Shown: positions 1 to 7,615, counted from the first letter of the stretch. The stretch: 18,399 nucleotides of DNA from Sedimentisphaerales bacterium (GCA_016932895.1 JAFGCA010000330.1:1-18399); one strand, 5' to 3'. The notes: generated by a model not told the origin, from the sequence alone. Numbers and translations: made by a program.

Positions 1-160
1 GATCATCCCTGTCAGAGCACCACATAGGGCCGGCCGCTCCGCAGAGCCCCGGCATTGCCAACAACCTGGGCGCCCGGTATCATCACCCCGGCGGCGCCGG
101 TGCGTTGCCGGTCGTCAGGCGCGCGAATACGTATCCTTAGCTGCAAGAGAGTTTTCCGAT
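1..160. other. Left-edge stretch, no gene assigned
   Basis: No complete gene lies here. The third forward frame is open from the window edge to a TAG at 138-140 and could be the tail of an upstream gene. It is short and rich in Pro and Gly, and I recognise no domain in it. The reverse strand has an equally short open stretch ending near 24. The last 20 bases carry an AAGAGAG ribosome-binding site for the methyltransferase that begins at 161. Confidence 0.4.
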
Positions 161-733
161 ATGGCACAACATCGTTGTCCCGTGTGGGTGGGGTATTTCC
201 TGGCCAGCGGACTCAGGAAGCTGTGGCAGAATCCGGCCGGGATTCTCTCGCCCTACGTCGAGCGGAACATGACCGTTCTCGACCTCGGCTCTGCGATGGG
301 CTTCTTCAGTCTGCCGATGGCCGAGATGGTCGCGCCGGAAGGCAAGGTCGTCTGCGTGGACGTACAAGAACGCATGCTCGATACGCTCAAGAAGCGCGCC
401 GCCGGGGCGGGCCTGAGCGATCGCATCGAAACCCACGTGTGCGGCGACGAGACCATCGGCATCGAGGGCCGCGAAGGCAGCTTCGACTTTGCCCTGGCTT
501 TCGCCGTGATGCACGAAGTCGCAGACCCGGCCCGCTGCTTTCGCGAACTGTTTCGTCTGCTCAAGCCGGAGGCCCACCTGCTGCTGACCGAACCGACCGC
601 CCACGTCAACGAGACTGATTTCGAACGCACGGTGGCCGTGGCGACAGAGTGCGGTTTTGCCGTCGCCGGACATCCGAAAATCCACATGAGCCGGGCCGTC
701 GTCCTGACAAAGGCGCCGCCGGAGACGACATGA
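161..733 (+). CDS. Class I SAM-dependent methyltransferase
   Basis: A 190-residue Rossmann-fold methyltransferase, probably cytoplasmic. The SAM-binding motif I is VLDLGSAMG (residues 39-47), and the acidic residue that contacts the SAM ribose is Asp67 in VVCVDVQ. A motif IV-like stretch, SFDFALAFAVMHEV (107-120), and a post-motif, LFRLLKPEAHLLLTEP (130-145), follow in the usual order. The length is typical of small Methyltransf_11/25-type enzymes, and the substrate cannot be told from sequence. The ATG at 161 has AAGAGAG about 8 bases upstream; the frame stays open further up but offers no better start. It precedes a HAD hydrolase by 16-43 bases depending on that gene's start, so the two are probably cotranscribed. 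Confidence 0.85.
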   Translation: MAQHRCPVWVGYFLASGLRKLWQNPAGILSPYVERNMTVLDLGSAMGFFSLPMAEMVAPEGKVVCVDVQERMLDTLKKRAAGAGLSDRIETHVCGDETIGIEGREGSFDFALAFAVMHEVADPARCFRELFRLLKPEAHLLLTEPTAHVNETDFERTVAVATECGFAVAGHPKIHMSRAVVLTKAPPETT

Positions 734-776
734 GAGGTCGCCCCCGATTGTGATTGCCCCCACCGATGGAGACCGC

Positions 777-1616
777 ATGTGCCCCGGGAAACTGAAAGCC
801 CTGATCTTCGATTTGGATGATACGCTCGTCGTCGAGAAAGCCTCGGCCGAGGCGGCGTTTCTGCGGACGTGCGAATTGGCCCGTCAGCGCCACGGTATCG
901 ATCCGGAGGCCCTGCACGCAACGCTGCGGCGAATCTGCCGAAGCATCTGGCACAACGCCCCGGCGCGGGACTACTGCGTGGAGATCGGGATCAGCTCGTG
1001 GGAGGGCCTGTGGGCTCGATTCCACGGCCGGGAAGAGAGCTTGCAGATCCTCCGCGCCTGGGCCCCCCGCTACCGCCGGGACTCGTGGCTCTGCGCCCTG
1101 CGCGAGCATGGGGTCGATGACGAGGCCTTCGCCGCCGAGTTGGCCGAGACGTTTCCCGCGCACCGGCGCGAGCTCCACGTCGTGTATGACGACGTCCGCG
1201 CAACGCTCGAATATTTCGGGCTCTCACACCGGCTGGGATTGCTCACCAACGGCGCGCCCGATTTGCAGCGGGAGAAAATCGAAGGGGCCGGCCTCGCGCG
1301 CTATTTCGACGACATCGTCATCTCGGGCGACGTCGGCGTGGGCAAGCCGAACCCGCGCATCTACGAGATCATGCTCTCGCGCCTGAAGGCAAAGCCGCAC
1401 GAGACCGTGATGATCGGCAACAGCCTGACGTCCGACGTAGCCGGCCCGCAAGCGGTCGGTATCAAGGCCGTCTGGCTCAACCGCGCCGGCGACGTGTGTC
1501 GCGACGGCGTCGTTCCCGACCTCGAAGTGCCAAACCTGAGTGAATTGCGGCGGGCTGTCGACGAAAGCCGGCGGGGAGAAAGCACTGATTATGAATTGGA
1601 CGGCGGCAGACCATGA
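777..1616 (+). CDS. HAD-superfamily hydrolase (phosphatase-like)
   Basis: A 279-residue HAD hydrolase, expected to dephosphorylate a small metabolite in the cytoplasm. Motif I is FDLDDT, with the nucleophile Asp12 and acid/base Asp14. Motif II is LLTNG (Thr157). The motif III lysine is Lys190 in GKPNP. Motif IV is IGNSLTSD (213-220), where the first acidic residue is Asn and Asp220 is kept. The helical cap lies between about residues 18 and 135, as in subfamily IA. I chose ATG 777 because GGAG sits about 6 bases before it and the domain starts 8 residues later; an in-frame GTG at 750 is the alternative (288 residues). Its stop overlaps the next gene's start (ATGA at 1613-1616), implying translational coupling to the serine dehydratase. 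The substrate is unknown. Confidence 0.85.
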   Translation: MCPGKLKALIFDLDDTLVVEKASAEAAFLRTCELARQRHGIDPEALHATLRRICRSIWHNAPARDYCVEIGISSWEGLWARFHGREESLQILRAWAPRYRRDSWLCALREHGVDDEAFAAELAETFPAHRRELHVVYDDVRATLEYFGLSHRLGLLTNGAPDLQREKIEGAGLARYFDDIVISGDVGVGKPNPRIYEIMLSRLKAKPHETVMIGNSLTSDVAGPQAVGIKAVWLNRAGDVCRDGVVPDLEVPNLSELRRAVDESRRGESTDYELDGGRP

Positions 1617-2833
1617 AAACGCTGCGTGATCTTTATCGAATTGGATACGGCCCCTCGAGCAGTCACACGATGGCGCCGGGTCGAGCTGCGGCCTGCTTCG
1701 GACGCGACCATCCGGACGCGGCGACGTTTCGCGTCGTCCTGTACGGGTCTCTGGCGGCCTCCGGAAAAGGGCATTTCACCGACAAGGCGATCGTGGACGT
1801 GCTGGCGCCGCGCCCGGTGGAGTTCGTCTGGAAACCCTCCGAAGAGCTGCCGCTCGGGCCCAACGGGTTTTGCCTGGAGGCGCTGGACTCATCCGGGCAA
1901 ACGCTGGCCACGCAGAAACAGTACAGCGTGGGCGGAGGCGCCTTGCTCAGTGACGCCGATGCGCCCGAAGTCTATCCCATCAGCTCGCTGACGACCATCC
2001 TGAGCCACTGCGAGGACAACGGCGAGACACTCTGGGAATATGTGGCACAATTCGAAGGGGAAGATTTGTGGCCGTTCCTCGATGAGATCTGGAGCGTCAT
2101 GCGCGCGTCGCTCGAAGGGGGGCTCGCTGCGGAGGGAGCCATACCGGGAGGGCTGGGTGTGCGCCGCAAGGCCAGTTCGTTTTTCCGCAAGAGCGCCGCT
2201 CTGAACGCGGGCTTTCGCAGCGAGGCGCTCCTGGCGGCTTACGCCTATGCCGTGGCCGAGCAGAACGCCTGCGCCAAGCGGGTCGTCACGGCGCCGACGT
2301 GCGGCTCCAGCGGCGTGCTTCCCGCACTGCTCTACTTCCTCGGTGACGAAATGGCGTGCCGCCGGGAGGAGGTTTTGCGTGCCCTGGCGACCGCCGGTCT
2401 GATCGGGAATATCGTCAAGACCGACGGATCGATCTCCGGCGCGGCGGTGGGGTGCCAGGGGGAAATCGGCACGGCCTGCGCGATGGCCGCGGCGGCAACG
2501 GCCCAGTTGCTGGGCGGCACACCCCGGCAGATCGAATATGCAGCCGAAATGGGACTGGAGCATCACCTGGGCCTGACCTGCGACCCCGTGGGCGGACTCG
2601 TACAGATCCCGTGTATCGAACGCAACGCCCACGCGGCCACGCGGGCCCTGAGTTGTGCCCGCTTCGCCCTGCTGTCGGACGGCCTGCATCGTATCTCCTT
2701 CGACGACGTGGTGGCCGTTCTTCTGGAGACCGGCCGGGCTCTGCCCAGCCTCTATCGAGAGACAGCCACCGGCGGACTGGCACGCATTTACGAAAAACGC
2801 ATCGCTCAGCAAAAGGACGGACAAGTCAAATGA
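1613..2833 (+). CDS. sdaA: L-serine ammonia-lyase, iron-sulfur type, single chain
   Basis: A 406-residue L-serine dehydratase that converts L-serine to pyruvate and ammonia using a 4Fe-4S cluster rather than PLP. The N-terminal regulatory half starts with the hallmark GPSSSHTMAP (13-22) and has LYGSLAASGKGH (43-54). The catalytic half contains RKASSF (185-190) and PTCGSSGVLPAL (228-239). Three conserved-motif cysteines fit cluster ligands: Cys281 (GCQGEIG), Cys323 (CDPVGG) and Cys334 (IPCIERN), spaced 42 and 11 residues apart. The length matches the compact monomeric form known from Bacteroidetes and is shorter than the roughly 454-residue E. coli SdaA. Both ends overlap neighbours by ATGA, so it sits in a coupled operon with a HAD hydrolase and a secreted glycosidase-like protein. 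The C-terminus has no cysteine after Cys348. Confidence 0.93.
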   Translation: MKTLRDLYRIGYGPSSSHTMAPGRAAACFGRDHPDAATFRVVLYGSLAASGKGHFTDKAIVDVLAPRPVEFVWKPSEELPLGPNGFCLEALDSSGQTLATQKQYSVGGGALLSDADAPEVYPISSLTTILSHCEDNGETLWEYVAQFEGEDLWPFLDEIWSVMRASLEGGLAAEGAIPGGLGVRRKASSFFRKSAALNAGFRSEALLAAYAYAVAEQNACAKRVVTAPTCGSSGVLPALLYFLGDEMACRREEVLRALATAGLIGNIVKTDGSISGAAVGCQGEIGTACAMAAAATAQLLGGTPRQIEYAAEMGLEHHLGLTCDPVGGLVQIPCIERNAHAATRALSCARFALLSDGLHRISFDDVVAVLLETGRALPSLYRETATGGLARIYEKRIAQQKDGQVK

Positions 2834-3969
2834 CACGAGTTTTGATACTGATCGTGGCGGCGGCTTTCGGACCGACCGGGGGCAGCGCCAGTGCACATTC
2901 TGCGGCAAAGCCGGATGACGATGTCGTGCCGGTCTCGCGCGGCACCTGGCAGCGCAACGACCGCCCTCTGCTGACGAACTTCGACAACATGTACGCGCCC
3001 TGCGTGGTGGAAACGCCCGGCGAGTACCGCTACCGAATGTGGTTCTTCGGCTGGGCCGCCGGCCACACGAACCCGGGCGTGCCCGGCTGCGACGCCATCT
3101 TTCACGCCCGCTCGATGGACCTGCTGCATTGGGAGGTCTACAGCCGGGGCGGCACCTGGGAGGCCACAATGAATCCGTCGAAGTGGATGCCCGTGCTTCA
3201 TGCGAGCGAGCGCTGGTACGAGGCGTGGCACGTGGGCGATCCGTCGGTCGTTCTCGAGGACGGCACGTTTTACATGGCCTACAGCGCGACGTCAAAACAC
3301 TTCGAAAAGACCGCCGGCTACCCGGCCACGATGGTCCAGTGCGTCATGGGCGCGACCTCCGACGACGGCATCCACTGGAAGAAGACCGCCGCCCCACTGC
3401 TGATCCGCGCGGCCGATACGGCCCACCCCAAACCCGAGCCCGAGCGAATCGGCGACTTCCATCGCCCCTGCCTGCGCCGGGAGGACGGCAGGTGGAAGCT
3501 GTGGTTCGACTATTGGGTCCCGGGTAAGGGCGTCTGCATGGGCTGCGCCGAGAATCGCGGCGATTTCGCGCAGGCGAGCGGCTTTGCGTTCGTGCACGAC
3601 CTGGCCGCCCCGCTGCTGGAGAACTGGCCCAATCCCGAGATCGTCAGGGTGGGCGATGCCTATCACTGCTTCGCCGATCCGCCCGGCTACCCGATCAAAA
3701 CAGGCGAGTCGGGCTGGAAGAGCCGCCAGCTCCGCGAAGCGGTCTCGACCGACGGCCTCATGTGGCGGCGGCTCGACTTCATCGAACCCGACGAGGACGC
3801 CGACGCCTGTCACGTCCCCCAGGCCCTGGTTGCCGACATCGACGGCGCAAAATGGCTTTATCTGTTCTATTCCACCCAGATCGGCTACAAAAAGGCAGAC
3901 GGTCAATATCATTACCAGTACGATCGCATTCGCGCCATGCGGCGGAAGATCGCCGAGGGCATCGAATAG
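2830..3969 (+). CDS. Secreted beta-propeller glycosidase-like protein (GH43/GH130-like)
   Basis: A 379-residue exported protein with a five-bladed propeller look. Residues 1-22 form a signal peptide (short basic start, hydrophobic ILIVAAAFG, likely cleavage after ASA or SAH). The rest shows repeated blade motifs of clan GH-F/J/130 type: SMDLLHWE (95-102), DPSVVLEDGTFYMAYS (137-152), TSDDGIHW (176-183), HRPCLRREDGRWKLWFDYW (211-229), STDGLMW (306-312) and a last blade ending LYLFYST (343-349). I cannot assign the exact family, substrate or catalytic acids. The frame is open far upstream inside the serine dehydratase gene, but the ATG at 2830 overlaps that gene's stop (ATGA) and begins the signal peptide, so it is the real start. 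Codon use is strongly GC-ending. Confidence 0.8.
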   Translation: MTRVLILIVAAAFGPTGGSASAHSAAKPDDDVVPVSRGTWQRNDRPLLTNFDNMYAPCVVETPGEYRYRMWFFGWAAGHTNPGVPGCDAIFHARSMDLLHWEVYSRGGTWEATMNPSKWMPVLHASERWYEAWHVGDPSVVLEDGTFYMAYSATSKHFEKTAGYPATMVQCVMGATSDDGIHWKKTAAPLLIRAADTAHPKPEPERIGDFHRPCLRREDGRWKLWFDYWVPGKGVCMGCAENRGDFAQASGFAFVHDLAAPLLENWPNPEIVRVGDAYHCFADPPGYPIKTGESGWKSRQLREAVSTDGLMWRRLDFIEPDEDADACHVPQALVADIDGAKWLYLFYSTQIGYKKADGQYHYQYDRIRAMRRKIAEGIE

Positions 3970-4022
3970 GACGACAAAACCTGACGAGAGAACGTGATTG
4001 AAACGGTGCGAACGGTGAGCTT

Positions 4023-4637
4023 ATGGGGCGTAGTCGAAACACAGCAAAGGAAAGTGTGTGGGCCAATGCGCGCATCGATCGAACCGAGGACAGCGACGTG
4101 TGCCTGCCGCGCATCGTCGCTCGGCGTCCGGCCAAAGGAGACATTCATCCGCTCCCGAAAAACGTACTGACCGGTGCGCTGCGGCTGGAAATCCCGACGG
4201 AGTATCTCTACGGCCTTGCGCGTATTGAACTGCGAGCCCGGGAAGGAAACGAGATCGGAAACCCGTTCGGCAAATACTGCCGGGATGAGAAAACCATCAT
4301 TCTCTACTCCCTGCCGACCGAGTGGACCGTTCCTTGCATGCCACCGGGAAGGAAGCAGAGCCTGCAGATGTTCGGCGCCGAGATCCAGCGGGGTGAAAAC
4401 TCGTGGTGCGTCCGTTGGCCCGATCACCCATCGCTGGGCTTATGGTTCTTCGCGGAGATCGTAACGCATGAGCTGGGTCATCATTTCTCCCACCAGTACA
4501 GGAACAAGCGAGGCAAGATTCGCGGCCGCATGTACCGGGAGATGAACGCAGACCTTCACTCGCTACGACTGACGCGAAAAATGTCCGAGAGGTGGCGGAG
4601 GCGGCGGAGGGCAACACAGAGCACAGAAGAGGCGTAA
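4023..4637 (+). CDS. Putative zinc metallopeptidase-like protein (HELGHH)
   Basis: A 204-residue protein of no family I recognise. Its one clear signature is THELGHHF (148-155), an HExxH zinc site at His149, Glu150 and His153. About 20 residues later REMNADLHSLRL (172-183) offers Glu173 and Asp177, which resembles the ExxA(D/N) third-ligand segment of gluzincins such as ImmA/IrrE-type peptidases. There is no signal peptide or membrane segment. The tail is very basic and then polar (WRRRRRATQSTEEA) and may derive from a repeat. Codon use is less GC-biased at third positions than in the genes before it, suggesting more recent acquisition or relaxed selection. The ATG at 4023 has a weak GGTGAG upstream. 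It starts 53 bases after the glycosidase-like gene. Protease activity is inferred from the motif only. Confidence 0.65.
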   Translation: MGRSRNTAKESVWANARIDRTEDSDVCLPRIVARRPAKGDIHPLPKNVLTGALRLEIPTEYLYGLARIELRAREGNEIGNPFGKYCRDEKTIILYSLPTEWTVPCMPPGRKQSLQMFGAEIQRGENSWCVRWPDHPSLGLWFFAEIVTHELGHHFSHQYRNKRGKIRGRMYREMNADLHSLRLTRKMSERWRRRRRATQSTEEA

Positions 4638-4679
4638 CCGTAGTCCCGAAGCAGCAGCGGGATGGTACCGGGATTATGT

Positions 4680-4708
4680 TTGACTTACCGCAGCACGGCC
4701 ACGATAGT
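4680..4708 (+). promoter_or_regulatory. Candidate sigma70-type promoter for the GNAT gene
   Basis: TTGACT at 4680-4685 matches the -35 consensus at 5 of 6 positions. A spacer of exactly 17 bases follows, then GATAGT at 4703-4708 (4 of 6 for the -10). Transcription would start near 4715, about 87 bases before the acetyltransferase start codon, in the gap after the HELGHH gene. It is position-compatible but unproven. Confidence 0.4.
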
Positions 4709-4801
4709 GCCTGCACGCCGCGTGGGCAGAACAATCCCTCTCGGCGGTATCGGCCGAAACCGAAGTCCTGTCTCGGCAAAGGCATCGCCCGGGGTAGTGG
4801 C

Positions 4802-5314
4802 ATGACGAAAATTCGCGCAGAAGAGCCGAAGGACGTGCAGGGCGTTCGGGAGATCCTCTTGCGGGCCTTTGGACAACCGCAGGAGGCGGATGTCGTGGAC
4901 GCGCTGCGGCGGGAGTGTGCCGGGATGTTGTCGCTTGTGGCGGTTGTGGATAGCCGCGTGGTTGGACACGTCCTCTTTAGTCCCGCTACGCTGGAGGGCG
5001 AGGGCCGGAAGGTCGAGGGCATGGGACTGGCGCCCGTGGCGGTTCTGCCGGAATATCAGAAGAAGGGCATCGGCTCGGCGCTCGTCCGGGCGGGTCTGGC
5101 GCAACTACAGAGCACGCCCTGCCCTTTCGTCATCGTCCTGGGGTATCCCGATTACTATCGGCGATTTGACTTTGAGCCGGCAAGTCGTTACGGTATCGCC
5201 AGCGAGTGGGATGTCCCGGATGAAGCGTTTATGATACGGATACTCGATGGGGAGGTGATGCAGGGAATCTCGGGGGTGGCCCGGTATCGGGCGGAATTTG
5301 CCCAAGCGATGTAG
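4802..5314 (+). CDS. GNAT-family N-acetyltransferase (YhbS-like)
   Basis: A 170-residue acetyl-CoA-dependent acetyltransferase. It begins with the usual IRAEEPKDVQGVREI first helix (4-18). The acetyl-CoA pyrophosphate loop, QKKGIGSALV (86-95), follows the beta4 strand MGLAPVAVLPEYQ (74-86). LGYPDYYRRFDFEPAS (113-128) is typical of the YhbS subgroup. The acceptor substrate is unknown. The reading frame extends upstream to 4592, but those extra residues overlap the preceding gene and look noncoding, while the fold begins right after the ATG at 4802, which has a GGGG-type ribosome-binding site. A candidate promoter lies at 4680-4708 and a hairpin follows the stop. Confidence 0.85.
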   Translation: MTKIRAEEPKDVQGVREILLRAFGQPQEADVVDALRRECAGMLSLVAVVDSRVVGHVLFSPATLEGEGRKVEGMGLAPVAVLPEYQKKGIGSALVRAGLAQLQSTPCPFVIVLGYPDYYRRFDFEPASRYGIASEWDVPDEAFMIRILDGEVMQGISGVARYRAEFAQAM

Positions 5315-5324
5315 TACGTTGACG

Positions 5325-5369
5325 CGAAGCGGCCACAATCGGCCGCCTCGCCCTATTCACCTTTTTTTT
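5325..5369 (+). terminator. Candidate terminator hairpin with distant T-run
   Basis: GCGGCC (5329-5334) pairs with GGCCGC (5341-5346) around a 6-base loop. The stem extends outward by CGA/TCG after one mismatch. Eight T's follow at 5362-5369, but 11 bases beyond the stem, so it is not a textbook Rho-independent terminator. It sits between the GNAT and ppiC genes. Confidence 0.4.
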
Positions 5370-5391
5370 GCTGGTATCGTTGGAGAACATC

Positions 5392-5673
5392 ATGACACAA
5401 GCCACGGCACGTCACATTTTGGTGGAAACCGCAGAGAAGTGCGAAGAGCTCAAGAAACAGATCGAGGCCGGCAGCGACTTTGCCGACATCGCCAGGCAAA
5501 ATTCCAAGTGTCCCTCAGGACAGCAAGGCGGCGACTTGGGCTCGTTCACTCCGGGCCAAATGGTGTCGGAATTCGACGAAGTCGTCTTTCGCGACGAGAT
5601 CGGCAAGGTACACGGCCCGGTCCGGACGCAATTCGGGTACCATCTGATCGAGATCACCAGTCGAACCGAGTGA
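5392..5673 (+). CDS. ppiC: Parvulin-type peptidyl-prolyl isomerase PpiC
   Basis: A 93-residue single-domain cytoplasmic parvulin that catalyses cis-trans isomerisation of prolyl bonds. It aligns end to end with E. coli PpiC, which has the same length. The catalytic-site residues are visible: His8 in ARHILV, Cys40 in SKCPSG, Met57 and Phe61 in GQMVSEFDEVVF, and His84 in TQFGYHLIEI. The GGDLGSF loop (47-53) is conserved. There is no signal peptide, unlike SurA or PrsA. The ATG at 5392 has GGAG about 6 bases upstream; an in-frame start at 5368 would add 8 unneeded residues. It stands alone, 132 bases before an ABC transporter operon. Confidence 0.93.
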   Translation: MTQATARHILVETAEKCEELKKQIEAGSDFADIARQNSKCPSGQQGGDLGSFTPGQMVSEFDEVVFRDEIGKVHGPVRTQFGYHLIEITSRTE

Positions 5674-5805
5674 CAACACCGGAAAAAACGGACAAAACCG
5701 CGAAAATTGCGTACGCGGTGGGAATGTTTTGGCCCCAGACGCGACTATCTTGTGGAACTCGGGTTTGATGAACGCAAGCGTCGCAGGGGTCGTTGAGAGC
5801 CAGCT

Positions 5806-6771
5806 ATGGATCGGGGCTCAATGAAGACATTAGAGGTCAGATCGCTGACAAAGTGGTACGGCTCGGTCCGGGGGGCCGAGGACGTAACCTTTGCCATCGC
5901 GCCGGGAGAGATCTTCGGCTATCTCGGGCCGAATGGCTCGGGCAAAACCACGACCCTGCGCTGCATCATGGGACTGCTGCGTCCCACCTCCGGGCAGGTA
6001 CGCGTGCTGGGCCGGCGAGTCAAAGCCGGTCGCGGGACCGAGCATGCCCGCATCGGATACCTGCCGGGCGAATTTCGCCTTTGGGGCTGGCCGCGCGGCC
6101 GGCGCTCGCTGAGGGTATTGGCCGCGCTGGGAGGCGGTGACGGCTCGAAGAAACGCCGGGAGGAGCTGGCCGATAGGCTTGATCTGGACCTGAACCGGCG
6201 GGTAGGCGATCTGTCGAAAGGCAATCGCCAGAAGGTCGGCGTGCTCTACGCGTTTCAACACCGGCCGGAAGTGCTGGTCCTCGACGAGCCCACCACGGGG
6301 CTGGACCCGCTCATGCGGCAGATCGTCCTGGATCTAATCCGGGAAGCCGCCGAGGCCGGGGCCACGGTCCTTCTGTCCTCGCACGATCTGAGCGAGGTCT
6401 CGGCCGTGTGCGGCCGGGCTGCCATCCTGCGCCAAGGCCGCCTGGTCGAGTTGGCCCCGATCTCGAAGATCGTGCAACAGGGACAGCGACGCCTGAAGGT
6501 CTGGTTCGCCGATGGCACTCCGGCGCCCGAGGTACCGGCCGACCGCTTGCCCGGTGTGCACGTGATCGAGCAACAACCCGGCATGCTCCATGTAGCCTAC
6601 TACGGGACCGCCGAAGCCGTCTTGAAGTGGGTCGCGCAGTTCCCCGTCGATCGCATCGCCACGCCCCAGACGTCGCTCGAGGAAGCCTTCATCCAGTACT
6701 ACGAAATCGACCGAACCACGGCCCGGGGACAAGCAGCATCGACGCCTCCCGAGGAGGTCCCTCATGCGTAA
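5806..6771 (+). CDS. ABC transporter ATP-binding protein (ABC-2 type exporter)
   Basis: A 321-residue nucleotide-binding subunit that would energise the permease encoded next. Walker A is GPNGSGKTT (41-49), the signature is LSKGN (136-140), Walker B is VLVLDEP (156-162), the D-loop follows at GLDP (165-168) and the H-loop His is His193 in SSHD. The usual Q-loop Gln is not seen: the segment reads IGYLPGEF (83-90), a form met in some ABC-2 exporters. Residues about 220-321 form an extra C-terminal domain like those of multidrug or lantibiotic-type exporters. An ATG at 5821 is an alternative start (MKTLEVRSLTK); both have purine-rich sites upstream. The stop overlaps the permease start by 8 bases. 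The cargo is unknown. Confidence 0.9.
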   Translation: MDRGSMKTLEVRSLTKWYGSVRGAEDVTFAIAPGEIFGYLGPNGSGKTTTLRCIMGLLRPTSGQVRVLGRRVKAGRGTEHARIGYLPGEFRLWGWPRGRRSLRVLAALGGGDGSKKRREELADRLDLDLNRRVGDLSKGNRQKVGVLYAFQHRPEVLVLDEPTTGLDPLMRQIVLDLIREAAEAGATVLLSSHDLSEVSAVCGRAAILRQGRLVELAPISKIVQQGQRRLKVWFADGTPAPEVPADRLPGVHVIEQQPGMLHVAYYGTAEAVLKWVAQFPVDRIATPQTSLEEAFIQYYEIDRTTARGQAASTPPEEVPHA

Positions 6772-7591
6772 GACCGGACGACCGCCCTTTCCGCTGACGC
6801 TGCTGTGGTTCTGGTTTCGCCGCACGCTGCTGGTCTGGACGGGGATCGCGCTGGCGATCTACCTGATGCAGATCGCGGTTTGCGGCATCATCCACGACAA
6901 CGAGAGCGTCAAAGCGTTTCTGGGATTTCTCGATATGTTCCCCGCGGTCCTGAAGATCGCTCTCGGCGGCGAAATGGTGCAGATGGGCAAGACGCCGGGC
7001 TTGATCGCCATCGGCTATCAGCACCCGTTCGTACTGTTTCTGTACATGCTCTTCGCCGTGGGCGTGCCAACGGGCTTTCTGGCAGGCGAGGTGCAGAGAG
7101 GGACGATGGAGCTGATCCTGAGTCGGCCGATCACGAAGATGCAGGTCTACATCTGCGCCGGCTTCCTGACGATCGCGGGCATGTTTGCCCTGGCGATGGT
7201 CATGTTCCTCGGTACGGTCACGGCGGTGAATATCTACAATTTCGGCGAACCGATCCCGCTGGACCTGTTCTTCCGCATCGCGGTCAACGGCGGGTTGCTG
7301 GCCAGCACGGTCGGAGCGGTCGCGCTGCTGGCGGCAGCCTTCTTTCGGGGGCGGAACCTGGCCGTCGGCGCCACGGCTGCATTCCTCGTGGTCAACTACT
7401 TCGCGTGGATCCTCTGCCAGTTGTGGCCCCGGATGTACTTCCTGCGACACATCACGCTATTCAACTACGTCAAAGGTCCCAAGGTCTGGGTCGGCTGGCC
7501 TCTGGACGACATCGGCGTGCTGGTAGCGGTCCTCATGGCCGCTGTCATCGCCGGCGGCGTCATCTGGCACCGTCGCGACCTGCCCCTGTAG
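6764..7591 (+). CDS. ABC-2 type transporter permease
   Basis: A 275-residue inner-membrane subunit with about six transmembrane helices (roughly residues 21-43, 84-107, 130-155, 172-193, 199-221 and 248-268). The cytoplasmic segment AGEVQRGTMELILSRPITK (107-125) before helix 3 is the classical ABC-2 coupling region. The ATG at 6764 is preceded by a strong GAGGAGG site inside the end of the ATPase gene, giving an 8-base overlap and a two-gene export operon. It ends 24 bases from the convergent yciH gene, with no clear terminator between. The substrate cannot be inferred. Confidence 0.9.
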   Translation: MRKTGRPPFPLTLLWFWFRRTLLVWTGIALAIYLMQIAVCGIIHDNESVKAFLGFLDMFPAVLKIALGGEMVQMGKTPGLIAIGYQHPFVLFLYMLFAVGVPTGFLAGEVQRGTMELILSRPITKMQVYICAGFLTIAGMFALAMVMFLGTVTAVNIYNFGEPIPLDLFFRIAVNGGLLASTVGAVALLAAAFFRGRNLAVGATAAFLVVNYFAWILCQLWPRMYFLRHITLFNYVKGPKVWVGWPLDDIGVLVAVLMAAVIAGGVIWHRRDLPL

Positions 7592-7615
7592 GCACCGTGC
7601 GACGAGTTGCAGCGT

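Noticed and set aside
2356..2829. Upstream extension of the propeller protein inside the serine dehydratase gene
   Set aside because: The residues are a frame-shifted Arg-rich shadow of a conserved enzyme, and the signal peptide begins exactly at the ATG at 2830.
1889..3295. A 468-codon minus-strand open frame opposite the serine dehydratase and glycosidase-like genes
   Set aside because: It crosses a gene junction, is Arg/Pro/Ser-rich, lacks domains, and lies opposite two well-supported genes.
4592..4801. Upstream extension of the GNAT protein
   Set aside because: It overlaps the HELGHH gene, contains a candidate promoter, and adds 70 residues outside the fold.
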